From the NCBI RefSeq assembly GCF_023897065.1, contig NZ_JAMHIV010000017.1:1-64000 (forward strand): a stretch of DNA of 64,000 nucleotides, in the 5' to 3' direction. Within the stretch, counting starts at the first letter, position 1; each line of letters opens with the position of its first letter. Under the pieces are notes generated by a model. It ran no database searches. It saw nothing but the letters and a program-made list of their open reading frames with translations, and was not told the DNA's origin. The position numbers and the translations under genes were made by a program. This DNA is from Crossiella sp. SN42. Lineage in GTDB: Bacteria > Actinomycetota > Actinomycetes > Mycobacteriales > Pseudonocardiaceae. This document shows positions 10,264 to 18,413 of this stretch, piece after piece.

Positions 10264-11102
10264 AACGACCCGGCCGCACGGTGGCCGAGATCGCCACCGT
10301 GCTGATCGCGCTGGTGGTGGCCTTCCCGCTGTACTGGATGGTGCTCTCCGCGCTCAAGCCGACCAGCGAGGTGCTCTCCACCGCGCCGCGCCCGTGGACC
10401 TTCGCGCCCAGCCTGGAGAGCTTCACCAAGGTCCTCACCGTGGAGAACTTCGGCCGCTACTTCCTCAACAGCGTGGTGGTCGCGCTGGTCGTGGTGGTCG
10501 TGGCGCTGCTCTGCTCCTTCCTGGCCGCCACCGCGCTGACCCGGTTCCGCTTCAAGGGCCGCACCACGATGCTGGTGATGCTGCTCATCGCGCAGCTGGT
10601 GCCGGTGGAGGCGCTGACCGTGCCGCTGTTCTTCCTCATGCGCCAGGTCGGCGACGTGGCCCCGGCCTTCGGGCTCAACCAGCTCGGCTCGCTGATGCTG
10701 GTGCACCTGGCCTTCGGCCTGCCGTTCGCGATCTGGATGCTGCGCGGGTTCGTGGCCGCGGTGCCGGTGGAGCTGGAGGAGGCGGCCACCCTGGACGGCG
10801 CCAGCCGGTTCCGCTTCACCTGGCAGGTGCTCTTTCCTTTGGTGGCACCGGGTCTGGTCGCGACCAGCGTGCTGTCGTTCATCCACGCCTGGAACGACTT
10901 CCTCTTCGCCAAGACCTTCATCATCTCCGCCGAGGAGAACCAGACCCTGCCGCTGGCCATCCTCACCTTCTTCAAGCCGGACCAGAACGACTGGGGCGCG
11001 ATCATGGCGGGCTCCACCCTCATGACCATCCCGGTGCTGATCTTCTTCATCTTCGTGCAACGACGTCTCGTCTCCGGCCTGGCCGGGGCGGTGAAGGGAT
11101 GA
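10260..11102 (+). CDS. DasC-like sugar ABC permease
   Basis: A 280-residue MalG-like permease with six predicted helices, starting with the usual helix AEIATVLIALVVAFPLYW and the motif LSALKPTSEV. The EAA loop reads EEAATLDGASRFRFTWQVLF. It forms the second half of the membrane channel with the preceding permease. The GTG overlaps that gene by four bases and its stop overlaps the GH20 start by three, so all four genes are probably translated from one message. Confidence 0.92.
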   Translation: MKRPGRTVAEIATVLIALVVAFPLYWMVLSALKPTSEVLSTAPRPWTFAPSLESFTKVLTVENFGRYFLNSVVVALVVVVVALLCSFLAATALTRFRFKGRTTMLVMLLIAQLVPVEALTVPLFFLMRQVGDVAPAFGLNQLGSLMLVHLAFGLPFAIWMLRGFVAAVPVELEEAATLDGASRFRFTWQVLFPLVAPGLVATSVLSFIHAWNDFLFAKTFIISAEENQTLPLAILTFFKPDQNDWGAIMAGSTLMTIPVLIFFIFVQRRLVSGLAGAVKG

Positions 11103-12688
11103 GCATGACCCCGTCCTTCGACGTGCTGCTGCCCCGCCCGCACTCCACCGTCCGCGCGACCGGCGAGTTCGAGCTGCGCCCCGGCACCGCGGTCCTGGCC
11201 GATCCCGCGCTCGCCCTGGCGGCGAACTGGCTGCGGCAGAACCTGTGCGCGGCAACGGGTTTCCCGCTCGACTCGGCCGAGGTGGGCGGTCCGGAGATCC
11301 GGTTCGGCCTGGACGGCGGGCTGGCCGAGGAGGAGTACGTCCTGACCATCACCGGGACCGCGGCGGACGTGCGCGCCGGTGCCCTGGCCGGCGCCCGGCA
11401 CGCGGCGCAGACCCTGCGCCAGCTGTTCGGCCCGGCCGCCTTCCGCCGCTCAGCTGTCCACAAAGGACAGTGGTTGCTGCCCTGCGGTCAGGTGCGGGAT
11501 CGGCCCCGGTTCGGCTGGCGCGGCTGTTTACTCGACGTGGCAAGGCATTTCCTGCCCAAGGACGGCGTGCTGCGCTTCCTGGACCTGCTCGCCGCGCACA
11601 AGTTCTCCGTGCTGCACCTGCACCTCACCGATGACCAGGGCTGGCGGATGGAGATCGAGCGCTACCCGAAGCTGACCGAGGTCGGCGCCTGGCGGGAGCG
11701 TTCCGGCGTCGGGCCGTGGCAGCGCGGCAACTACGACGCCCGCCCGCACGGCGGCTTCTACACCAAGGACGACCTGCGCGAGATCGTCGGCTACGCGGCC
11801 GGTCTCGGCATCACGGTGGTGCCGGAGATCGACGTGCCCGGCCACACCCAGGCGGCCATCGCGGCCTACCCCGAGCTGGGCAACCTGGACCAGCCGATCG
11901 GCGTGTGGACCCGTTGGGGCATCAACGACAACGTGCTCAACGTCCGCGACGAGACGGTCCAGTTCTTCCGCAACGTGCTCGACGAGGTGGTCGAGGTCTT
12001 CCCGGCCCAGGTGATCGGCATCGGTGGCGACGAGGTGCCGCTGGTGCAGTGGCGGCGTGACCCGCTGGCCCAGCGCCGCATCGCCGAGCTGGGCCTGGCC
12101 GACGAGGCCGGGCTGCACGGCTGGTTCCTGCGCCAGCTGGCCGAACACCTGGCGGGCCACGGCCGCACGGCGTTCGGCTGGGACGAGATCATGGAGGTCG
12201 GCGAGCTGCCGACCGGCCTGGTGGTGGCCTCCTGGCGGGGCGAGGAAGCCGGCGCCACGGCGGCCAAGGCCGGGCACGACGTGGTGATGTGCCCGGAACA
12301 GAAGGTGTACCTGGACCACCGGCAGTCCGAGCACCCGGACGAGCCGATCCCGGTCGGGTTCGTGCGCACGGTCACCGATGTCTACGGCTACGAGCCGGTC
12401 CCGGCCGGGCTGGACCCGGACGCGGCCGCGCACGTGCTCGGCGCGCAGGCCCAGCTGTGGACCGAGCACCTGGACTCGCCCCGGCGACTGGACTACGCGG
12501 CCTTCCCCAGGTTGGCCGCGTTCGCCGAAGTGGTGTGGAGCCCCGCATCCCGCGACGAACCGGGGTTCCTGCGCCGCCTCACCGAGCACCACCTGCCCCG
12601 GCTGGACGCGCTGGGCGTGGAGTACCGCCCCCTCGACGGCCCCCTGCCCTGGCAGCGCAGACCGGACGTGCAGGGCTGGCCGAGGTGA
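11099..12688 (+). CDS. Beta-N-acetylhexosaminidase, glycoside hydrolase family 20 (cytoplasmic)
   Basis: A 529-residue exo-enzyme that releases terminal N-acetylglucosamine from chitin oligomers by substrate-assisted catalysis. An N-terminal GH20b-like domain (about 8-130) precedes the barrel, which carries LHLHLTDDQGWRMEI (172-186), PEIDVPGHTQAAI (242-254) and the catalytic pair Asp311-Glu312 in GIGGDEVPL. There is no signal peptide, so it should act on imported sugar inside the cell, unlike secreted Streptomyces hexosaminidases. The ATG at 11099 overlaps the permease stop; a second ATG six bases on is possible. Confidence 0.95.
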   Translation: MSMTPSFDVLLPRPHSTVRATGEFELRPGTAVLADPALALAANWLRQNLCAATGFPLDSAEVGGPEIRFGLDGGLAEEEYVLTITGTAADVRAGALAGARHAAQTLRQLFGPAAFRRSAVHKGQWLLPCGQVRDRPRFGWRGCLLDVARHFLPKDGVLRFLDLLAAHKFSVLHLHLTDDQGWRMEIERYPKLTEVGAWRERSGVGPWQRGNYDARPHGGFYTKDDLREIVGYAAGLGITVVPEIDVPGHTQAAIAAYPELGNLDQPIGVWTRWGINDNVLNVRDETVQFFRNVLDEVVEVFPAQVIGIGGDEVPLVQWRRDPLAQRRIAELGLADEAGLHGWFLRQLAEHLAGHGRTAFGWDEIMEVGELPTGLVVASWRGEEAGATAAKAGHDVVMCPEQKVYLDHRQSEHPDEPIPVGFVRTVTDVYGYEPVPAGLDPDAAAHVLGAQAQLWTEHLDSPRRLDYAAFPRLAAFAEVVWSPASRDEPGFLRRLTEHHLPRLDALGVEYRPLDGPLPWQRRPDVQGWPR

Positions 12689-12695
12689 GGGCGGC

Positions 12696-12920
12696 TCAGG
12701 CCTCTTCCGGCATGATCAGCCAGCAGATGAGGTAGATGATCGCGCCGGTGCCGAAGCCGAGCAGGGTGGCGGCCACCAGCACGATGCGGATGATCGCCGC
12801 GTCGATGCCCAGCAGCTTGCCGATCCCGCCGCAGACCCCGGCCAGCATCTTGTCGGTCCGGCTCCGGCGCAGCTTCTTCACGGGCTGTCCCGTCTGGCTG
12901 TATGTCGTGTTCTCGTACAT
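12696..12920 (-). CDS. PspC domain membrane protein
   Basis: A 74-residue protein with the PspC core K-M-L-A-G-V-C-G-G-I-G (about 24-34) and one strong membrane helix (about 40-68) rich in Ile/Leu. PspC proteins relate to envelope stress, though small actinobacterial versions have no proven role. It converges on the hexosaminidase with a 7-bp gap. No partner genes of a Psp system are nearby. Confidence 0.9.
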   Translation of the reverse strand: MYENTTYSQTGQPVKKLRRSRTDKMLAGVCGGIGKLLGIDAAIIRIVLVAATLLGFGTGAIIYLICWLIMPEEA

Positions 12921-13020
12921 GCCACAAGTTTTGACCGCGGGCGGCTCCGGCGGATCAGGGTGACCCCGGAGCCCGCCCCGGAACCGGCCCGGATGCGGCC
13001 AGGGGGGTTAGGGTCGAGAA

Positions 13021-14121
13021 ATGCGCGGACCCCTGACCGCCGCCCTCGCGGCCGCCACCCTGGTGCTGACCGCCTGCGGCGCGGACCAGCCGGCCCCGCC
13101 CGCGACCACCTCCGCGCAGAGCCCCACGTCAGCCGCGGCCCCGCCACCGCGCGCCTTCACCGTCGCGGCCACCGGCGACGTGCTGATCCACCCGGCCCTG
13201 ACCACCCAGGCCACCGCCGACGGTGGCGGCAGCCGCGACTACACCAAGCTCTTCGAGGGCGTGAAACCCGCGATCAGCGGCGCCGACCTGGCCATCTGCC
13301 ACCTGGAAGTCCCCATCGCCGCCCCCGGCGGCCCGTTCAAGGGCTACCCCAGCTTCAACGCCCCGCCCGAGGTCGTCACCGCGCTCAAGACCACCGGCTA
13401 CGACACCTGCTCCACCGCCTCCAACCACACCCTCGACCAGGGCGTGGACGGCGTGAAACGCACCCTGGACGCCCTGGACGCGGCAGGCCTGAAGCACACC
13501 GGCTCCGCCCGCACCGCCCCCGAGGCGGCCAAACCGGTGATCTACGAGGTGAACGGCGTCAAGGTCGGCCACATCTCGCACACCTTCGGCTTCAACGGCC
13601 TCAAGCTCCCCGCCGACAAACCCTGGCTGTCCAACCAGCTCAGCGCCGAGTCCGTGCTCAAGGCCGCCCGCGCCACCAAGGCCGCCGGCGCCGAGGTCGT
13701 GCTGGCCAGCCTGCACTGGGGCGTGGAGTACCGCCACGACCCCACCGCCGACCAGAAACAGCTGGCCGCCAAGCTGCTGGACGACCCGGCCATCGACCTG
13801 ATCATCGGCCACCACGCCCACGTCGTGCAGCCCATCGCCAAGGTCGCGGGCAAGTGGGTCGCCTACGGCCTGGGCAACCACATCGCCAAGCACGAGGAAC
13901 CCCGCGGCGTCACCGAGGAAGGCGTGCTGGCCCGCTTCCGCTTCGCCGAGGCCAACGGCTCCTGGCAGGTGACCGCGGACTACGTGCCGACGCTGGTGGA
14001 CCTGGGACCGCCGATCCGGCTGCGCACGCTGAAGCCGGGGGAGAACGAGGCGGCCAACCGGATCGACCGGATTGTGCGCAGCGCGGGCGTCAGCGCGGCG
14101 GAGTTGCCGGTGGGAAGCTGA
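13021..14121 (+). CDS. CapA family lipoprotein (metallophosphoesterase-like)
   Basis: A 366-residue lipoprotein: lipobox LTAC with Cys19, a Pro/Ser/Thr linker to about residue 45, then the CapA domain (about 47-300) with AATGDVLIHP, a Glu in CHLEVPIA, the motif TASNHTLDQG and GHHAHVVQPI. CapA relatives take part in poly-gamma-glutamate capsule synthesis, but most soil-actinomycete copies stand alone and have no proven function. ATG follows TAGGGT (13009-13014) by 6 nt, indicating a leaderless mRNA. Its 3' end overlaps the convergent PaaX-like gene by 32 bp. Confidence 0.88.
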   Translation: MRGPLTAALAAATLVLTACGADQPAPPATTSAQSPTSAAAPPPRAFTVAATGDVLIHPALTTQATADGGGSRDYTKLFEGVKPAISGADLAICHLEVPIAAPGGPFKGYPSFNAPPEVVTALKTTGYDTCSTASNHTLDQGVDGVKRTLDALDAAGLKHTGSARTAPEAAKPVIYEVNGVKVGHISHTFGFNGLKLPADKPWLSNQLSAESVLKAARATKAAGAEVVLASLHWGVEYRHDPTADQKQLAAKLLDDPAIDLIIGHHAHVVQPIAKVAGKWVAYGLGNHIAKHEEPRGVTEEGVLARFRFAEANGSWQVTADYVPTLVDLGPPIRLRTLKPGENEAANRIDRIVRSAGVSAAELPVGS

Positions 14122-14944
14122 TTCCGGCGTACTGGCGGAACAGGATCGACGGGGTCTCCGCGCCCAGCGCGGTCCAGCACCGGGCGAACAGCTCCCTCGC
14201 CCGGGCTCCCGGCCAAGGCTGGGACAGCAACTCGGGTGGCAGCAGCGGATCCGGCTCCATCACCCGGCTGAGCTCGGCGGCCAGCTCCACCGCGATGACG
14301 AGTCGTTCGTCCGGCGAAGGCGCGCCGTCGAGTCGCGCCAGGCGGACCTCGGCGATCCGGCTGAGCCGCCGGTAGCCCTCGGCGAGCTCGTCCTGCGGCC
14401 AGAGCTCCCGCGCGAGCTCGACCGGGTCGCTGACCTCGCCGCGGCGCAGGTCCGAGCTGGTGAGCAGGGTGAGCGAGTCCGGCACGCCCAGCTCGCCGGC
14501 CGCCGCCACCAGATAGGGCTCCCAGGGGTTCGCGCAGACGTACAGGCCGCCTTGCAGGGCCGCGCCGCCGAGGCGGAGCAGGGTGTCGCGCAGGGCGTCC
14601 CTGGCCGGGCGGGCCGACTCGGGCACCGCGAAGGCGGCCAGGTGCCAGCGGCCGTCCCACGGCTCCAGGCCGGTGTCCTGGCGGTAGGCGTGGTGCAGGA
14701 AGTCGAGGTTGGGGGCGAGCTCGCGCAGGGTGTCCGCGCTCGCGTGCAGCACCGCCTTGCGGCCGCGGCCCTCGTGCCGGAACCGACCCTCGGCGACCAG
14801 GCGTTTGACGCACAGGCGGACCTGCTGCTCGCTCATCCCGATGGTCTCGGCGACCCGGTACAGCTCGCCCGCGTCGACGGTGCCGTCCGCGCGGACCAGG
14901 GCGTGCACGAGCAGGCGGGTGGGGACCTGGATCCGGTCGGTCAC
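14090..14944 (-). CDS. PaaX family transcriptional regulator
   Basis: A 284-residue regulator with an N-terminal winged helix-turn-helix (about 5-65; L-Y-R-V-A-E-T-I-G-M-S-E-Q-Q-V-R), a middle PaaX domain starting near WDGRWHLAAFAVPES and the C-terminal PaaX segment with W-P-Q-D-E-L-A-E-G-Y. PaaX repressors typically sense CoA thioesters, but no phenylacetate genes are nearby. GTG at 14944 overlaps the stop of the acetyltransferase gene by three bases, so the two are coupled. The upstream extension in the same frame is the acetyltransferase region read in another phase. It may control the divergent promoter at 15554-15595. Confidence 0.88.
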   Translation of the reverse strand: MTDRIQVPTRLLVHALVRADGTVDAGELYRVAETIGMSEQQVRLCVKRLVAEGRFRHEGRGRKAVLHASADTLRELAPNLDFLHHAYRQDTGLEPWDGRWHLAAFAVPESARPARDALRDTLLRLGGAALQGGLYVCANPWEPYLVAAAGELGVPDSLTLLTSSDLRRGEVSDPVELARELWPQDELAEGYRRLSRIAEVRLARLDGAPSPDERLVIAVELAAELSRVMEPDPLLPPELLSQPWPGARARELFARCWTALGAETPSILFRQYAGISFPPATPPR

Positions 14945-15546
14945 GGGGTGCGGGGTCCTTTCGGCGGGACGGGACGGTGCATCGTGGTCACCGCGCTGAA
15001 TCCCAGCAGCCCGCACAGGTACGGCGTCGGCTGGGTGCGCACCGCGGTGAAGCCGCGCCGCTCGTACAGCGCCCTGGCGCGCGGGTTGGTGTCGATCACG
15101 TCCAGCCGGACCTGCTCCCGGTCATGCTCCGCGGCGACGGCGGTCACCTCCTCGATGAGCAGGCTGCCGATGCCCAGCCCGCGCGCGCTCTCCTCGACCG
15201 CGATGCCGTCCATGACCAGCTGCTCCGGCGCGGGCCTGCGGGTGAACAGCGCCAGCAACGGCAGCCGCCACCAGCCGCGCAGACCGTAGTAGCGCAGCAC
15301 GGACCGGCCGGAGCCGCTGATGAAGGCCCGCCCGTCGAGCTGATAACCGGCCAGGCCGACCAGTTGTCCTTCGCGCAGCGCGCAGACCGCGCGATCGGCG
15401 TTGAGCTGCTCGGCGAGGAAGCGCACCGCCACCTCCGGCGGGTTCAGCGCGGGCCCGAGCTTGCGCCCGAACGCCGCCCAGTACAGCCGCGCCGCCTGCC
15501 ATTCCGCACCGGAGGGCACACCCCGCCGGAGAGTCACCACTGCCAT
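14941..15546 (-). CDS. GNAT family N-acetyltransferase
   Basis: A 201-residue acetyl-CoA-dependent acetyltransferase. The acetyl-CoA-binding motif A is visible in VEESARGLGIGSLLIEEV, with the downstream beta-strand and helix L-D-V-I-D-T-N-P-R-A-R-A-L-Y-E-R-R-G-F. The substrate is unknown. The ATG at 15546 comes 9 nt after a GATAGT element on the minus strand. It is first in a two-gene unit with the PaaX regulator. Confidence 0.9.
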   Translation of the reverse strand: MAVVTLRRGVPSGAEWQAARLYWAAFGRKLGPALNPPEVAVRFLAEQLNADRAVCALREGQLVGLAGYQLDGRAFISGSGRSVLRYYGLRGWWRLPLLALFTRRPAPEQLVMDGIAVEESARGLGIGSLLIEEVTAVAAEHDREQVRLDVIDTNPRARALYERRGFTAVRTQPTPYLCGLLGFSAVTTMHRPVPPKGPRTP

Positions 15547-15553
15547 GCCCCAA

Positions 15554-15595
15554 AAACTATCACAGCCTCAACGATCGTTCTGGACGTGATAGTTT
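15554..15595. promoter_or_regulatory. 42-bp dyad-symmetric divergent promoter/operator
   Basis: AAACTATCAC (15554-15563) and GTGATAGTTT (15586-15595) are perfect inverted arms, and AACGATCGTT (15570-15579) is a perfect palindrome exactly at their shared centre (15574.5). On each strand GATAGT precedes a start codon by 9 nt, so both flanking genes appear to use mirror-image -10 elements. Confidence 0.75.
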
Positions 15596-15602
15596 CGCCG
15601 CC

Positions 15603-16580
15603 ATGCGAGTCACAGTGCTGGTCACAGTCCTGGTCTTGGTCCTGGGGCTGGGCGGTGTGCTGCTCTGGCAACACTCCTACGACCTGAACGAGCAGTCCGT
15701 CACGATCAACCACGGCGGCCACCTGCTGCACGGCGTGCTGGCCACGCCCACGACCGGCACCCGCCACGGCCTGGTGGTGCACCTGCACGGCGACGGCCCG
15801 GTCGACGCCACCCACGAGGGCGGCTACCGCCCGATCTGGGAGGCCAACGCCAAGGCCGGCTACGCCACCCTGTCCTGGCACAAACCCGGCGTCGCGAACG
15901 CCCCCGGAAACTGGCTGGACCAGTCCATGACCGACCGCGCCGAGGAAGCCGTCGCAGCCATCGCCTGGGCCCGAGCCCGCCCCGACATCGACGGCGACCG
16001 CATCGGCCTGTGGGGCGCCAGCCAGGCGGGCTGGGTGCTGCCCAAGGTCGTCGCCCGGACCCCGGTGCGCTTCGTGCTGGCCGTCTCACCCGCGATCAAC
16101 TGGCTCCAGCAGGGCCGCTTCCACCTGCTGGCGGGCAACCCCACCGAGGCCCAGCTCACCAGAAGCGACACCACCCGCCGCCTACTGGCCACCCAGGCGA
16201 GCTTCGACGACTACACCCGCGCCATGGGCGGCGAAACACACGGCATGACCCCCGACCGCTGGCGCTTCATCACCAAGAACCACACCGCCGACGCCACCCC
16301 CGACCTGCCCGCCCTGCGCGGCGTGCCGGTGCTGCTCACCCTGGCAGGCCACGACCGCAACGTGGACACCGCCGACACCGAACGCGGCTACCGAACAGCC
16401 CTCGCCGAAGGCGGCGCACTCCAGGTCAAGCACTACCCCGACGCGGCCCACTCCCTGGTCAAGGACACCATCGAACGCTCCGACCTCAAGCTCACCCTGA
16501 CCGCCCTCTTCGCGCCCCGCGCCCTGTTCGCCACCGGCTTCCTGGACGACCAACAGCAGTTCCTGCGCGACCTCGGTTAA
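15603..16580 (+). CDS. Membrane-anchored alpha/beta hydrolase
   Basis: A 325-residue hydrolase with an N-terminal membrane anchor (about 2-22) and an alpha/beta fold domain outside the membrane. The nucleophile elbow is GASQAG, the acid residue is likely in LAGHDRNVDTAD, and the catalytic His in YPDAAHSLV. HLHGDGPVD resembles the oxyanion-hole strand. It fits the BAAT/dienelactone-hydrolase-like peptidase or esterase group; the substrate is not predictable. It is divergent from the GNAT-PaaX unit across the symmetric promoter. Its stop overlaps the convergent HEPN gene by four bases. Confidence 0.85.
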   Translation: MRVTVLVTVLVLVLGLGGVLLWQHSYDLNEQSVTINHGGHLLHGVLATPTTGTRHGLVVHLHGDGPVDATHEGGYRPIWEANAKAGYATLSWHKPGVANAPGNWLDQSMTDRAEEAVAAIAWARARPDIDGDRIGLWGASQAGWVLPKVVARTPVRFVLAVSPAINWLQQGRFHLLAGNPTEAQLTRSDTTRRLLATQASFDDYTRAMGGETHGMTPDRWRFITKNHTADATPDLPALRGVPVLLTLAGHDRNVDTADTERGYRTALAEGGALQVKHYPDAAHSLVKDTIERSDLKLTLTALFAPRALFATGFLDDQQQFLRDLG

Positions 16581-18259
16581 GCCGCCTCCGCCCCCGGCTT
16601 CCGCAACAGGTCCACCAGCGACAGTCCGGTCTCGTCCCCCACCAGCGAGAGACTCAGCTTCGCCCGAGCAGCCAGGTCCAGCGGACCCAGCCCGGATCCG
16701 AAGTAGGCATGCGCGATCCGGTCGAGCCCGGCCCCCAGCAACGGCGCGGCCGTGCGCAGGGTCGCGTCCAGGGCCACGCCGGTGGTGGAGCCACCGTGCA
16801 GCACGATGTTGCGTGCCCGGTACAGCCGCCGGAGCGTGATGCGCACGACCGAGGTCAGCTCACCGACCACCCGCTTCGGTTCGGCCACGCACTCCGCCAG
16901 CAGCCGGGCCACCACCCGGTCGCTGTACCGCGTCCGGCCGTGGAAGCGCAGGTTGGCCGCGCCGTTCCTGGTGATCTCGGCGAGCAGGACCTGGGCCTGT
17001 GCCCGGCTGGTGGTGCAGGCGTCCCGGCGCCGGGACAGCTCATCCTGCTCGTCCTTGCGACCATGCCGTCGCACCAGCGTGGTCAGCTCCGCCCGTGGCC
17101 AAGAGCAGGCGACGATCGCGGCCAGCCGATCCGCGGCTACCGCCTTGCCGCTGCGCTCGCCGGCCGGGACCGGATCGCCGGGGTGGCACAGCAGCGACTC
17201 GACTGCGGCCCACGCCCCGGCCAGCGCGGTGCCGGAGGACCCAGCCTGGTTCACCGTCGCGGCCAGTTCCAAGGCGTCGTCGACCGGGTTGCGCGGCCGG
17301 GCGACGTCGTAGAGCTGCCCCTGCTGGGCGAGCGAGAGCACGTCGGCGTGCCGGGCCGGGCCGGCCAGGGGCAGCGGCTCGGGATGGCCGCTGACCCACA
17401 GCACGGGGGAGGCCGCGATCCCGCCGCGGTCCCGGCGGGAGAAGAACGAGCGCGCGACCATGCGTTCGAACATCTCCCTGACCTTGTCGGCGGCGCCATA
17501 CGGATCCCGTGCGGAGACCCGGTAGAGGAATCCACCTTGGGAGCGGACCCCGCTGGTCGAGTGTCCTTCCTTCTTCAACCAGCTGGCTACTTCTGAATTA
17601 TTCAGCCAATCTGGAGTGTTTTCCGCGATCGACCGGGCAGGGACCGAGCTTAGTGACAGCAGAACGTGAAAGTTTCGTGGCGGGATGCGCGCAAGTCCGG
17701 CTGCACTGGCAATAATCGCCTCAGTGTGGGTATTTTTCGAACGCAACCCGGACAACCAATGCGCGGTCAGGAACTGTGCGGTGTAGCCGAGGTCGAGCAG
17801 GTGCGCGGCCAGTGTCCTGGCCAGCCGCTCGGGCTTCACCGGAGTCCCCTCGGCCACCCGGTCGGCCCATCGGTCCAGGTAGCCATCTCGCGCGTGGTCG
17901 ATGAGCACCCGGAGTTGCCGGTGACCAGGGCCGGGATCGGTCAGGTCTTCCGAGCCGAGCAGCTGGACCAGTTCGCGGCGCAGTGCCTTGTCGCCCATGC
18001 CGAGATCGGGACCGATCAGGCAGGCGAGCTGGTGCCGCTGCCAATCAAGGGCGCTGCCGGAGATCACCTTCCTGGACTGCCAACTCGCTGATTCCCACAG
18101 CTCCTCCAGGGTCAAGATCGAACCGATGTCCCAGAGTCTTCTTGTCCACAGCACGCCGTCCACTCGGCAGAAGTCGGTGAGGCGGGCGAGGACGTGCTGG
18201 GCGTATTCGGGGTTTGCCGGTTGCACGGGATTGAGGTTAGCGGGTATAGTTGGGTTCAC
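16577..18259 (-). CDS. Large HEPN-domain protein (ApeA-like, candidate ribonuclease)
   Basis: A 560-residue protein that is mostly unrecognised. Its C-terminal region (about 345-540) looks like an ApeA-type HEPN domain: a helix with AWAAVESLL (349-357), later followed by LYRARNIVLHGG, in which Arg483-Asn484 and His488 give the R-N-x3-H form of the HEPN Rx4-6H catalytic motif. The N-terminal 340 residues are helical with no clear domain. HEPN proteins of this kind are often RNA-cleaving defence or toxin factors; that role here is inference, and no known defence partner is next to it. GTG at 18259 has GAGGA about 10 nt upstream; GTG at 18226, 7 nt after TAACCT, is an alternative leaderless start. 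Confidence 0.6.
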   Translation of the reverse strand: MNPTIPANLNPVQPANPEYAQHVLARLTDFCRVDGVLWTRRLWDIGSILTLEELWESASWQSRKVISGSALDWQRHQLACLIGPDLGMGDKALRRELVQLLGSEDLTDPGPGHRQLRVLIDHARDGYLDRWADRVAEGTPVKPERLARTLAAHLLDLGYTAQFLTAHWLSGLRSKNTHTEAIIASAAGLARIPPRNFHVLLSLSSVPARSIAENTPDWLNNSEVASWLKKEGHSTSGVRSQGGFLYRVSARDPYGAADKVREMFERMVARSFFSRRDRGGIAASPVLWVSGHPEPLPLAGPARHADVLSLAQQGQLYDVARPRNPVDDALELAATVNQAGSSGTALAGAWAAVESLLCHPGDPVPAGERSGKAVAADRLAAIVACSWPRAELTTLVRRHGRKDEQDELSRRRDACTTSRAQAQVLLAEITRNGAANLRFHGRTRYSDRVVARLLAECVAEPKRVVGELTSVVRITLRRLYRARNIVLHGGSTTGVALDATLRTAAPLLGAGLDRIAHAYFGSGLGPLDLAARAKLSLSLVGDETGLSLVDLLRKPGAEAA

Positions 18260-18355
18260 CTACGGGGGGTCCTCGCCGAAATGGCCAGGCCCCCCGGATT
18301 TTTTTTCGGGTTCACCAAAGCTGAAGCCGGGCCCTTGCCGACTCGCTTGTGAACC
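18252..18355. promoter_or_regulatory. Repeated GGGTTCACC sites around the HEPN gene start
   Basis: GGGTTCACC occurs at 18252-18260, covering the HEPN start codon, and again at 18308-18316; an inverted partial copy GTGAACC is at 18349-18355. The spacing of 56 bp between the direct copies is about five helical turns. They are candidate operator sites for the HEPN gene, the chitosanase, or both. A run of eight T (about 18299-18306) lies between them. Confidence 0.4.
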
Positions 18356-18413
18356 GGTAACCATCTTCAGGCTGAAGTGGTTAGTGATTGCCAGTCCCTG
18401 CCTGGAGGTCATC

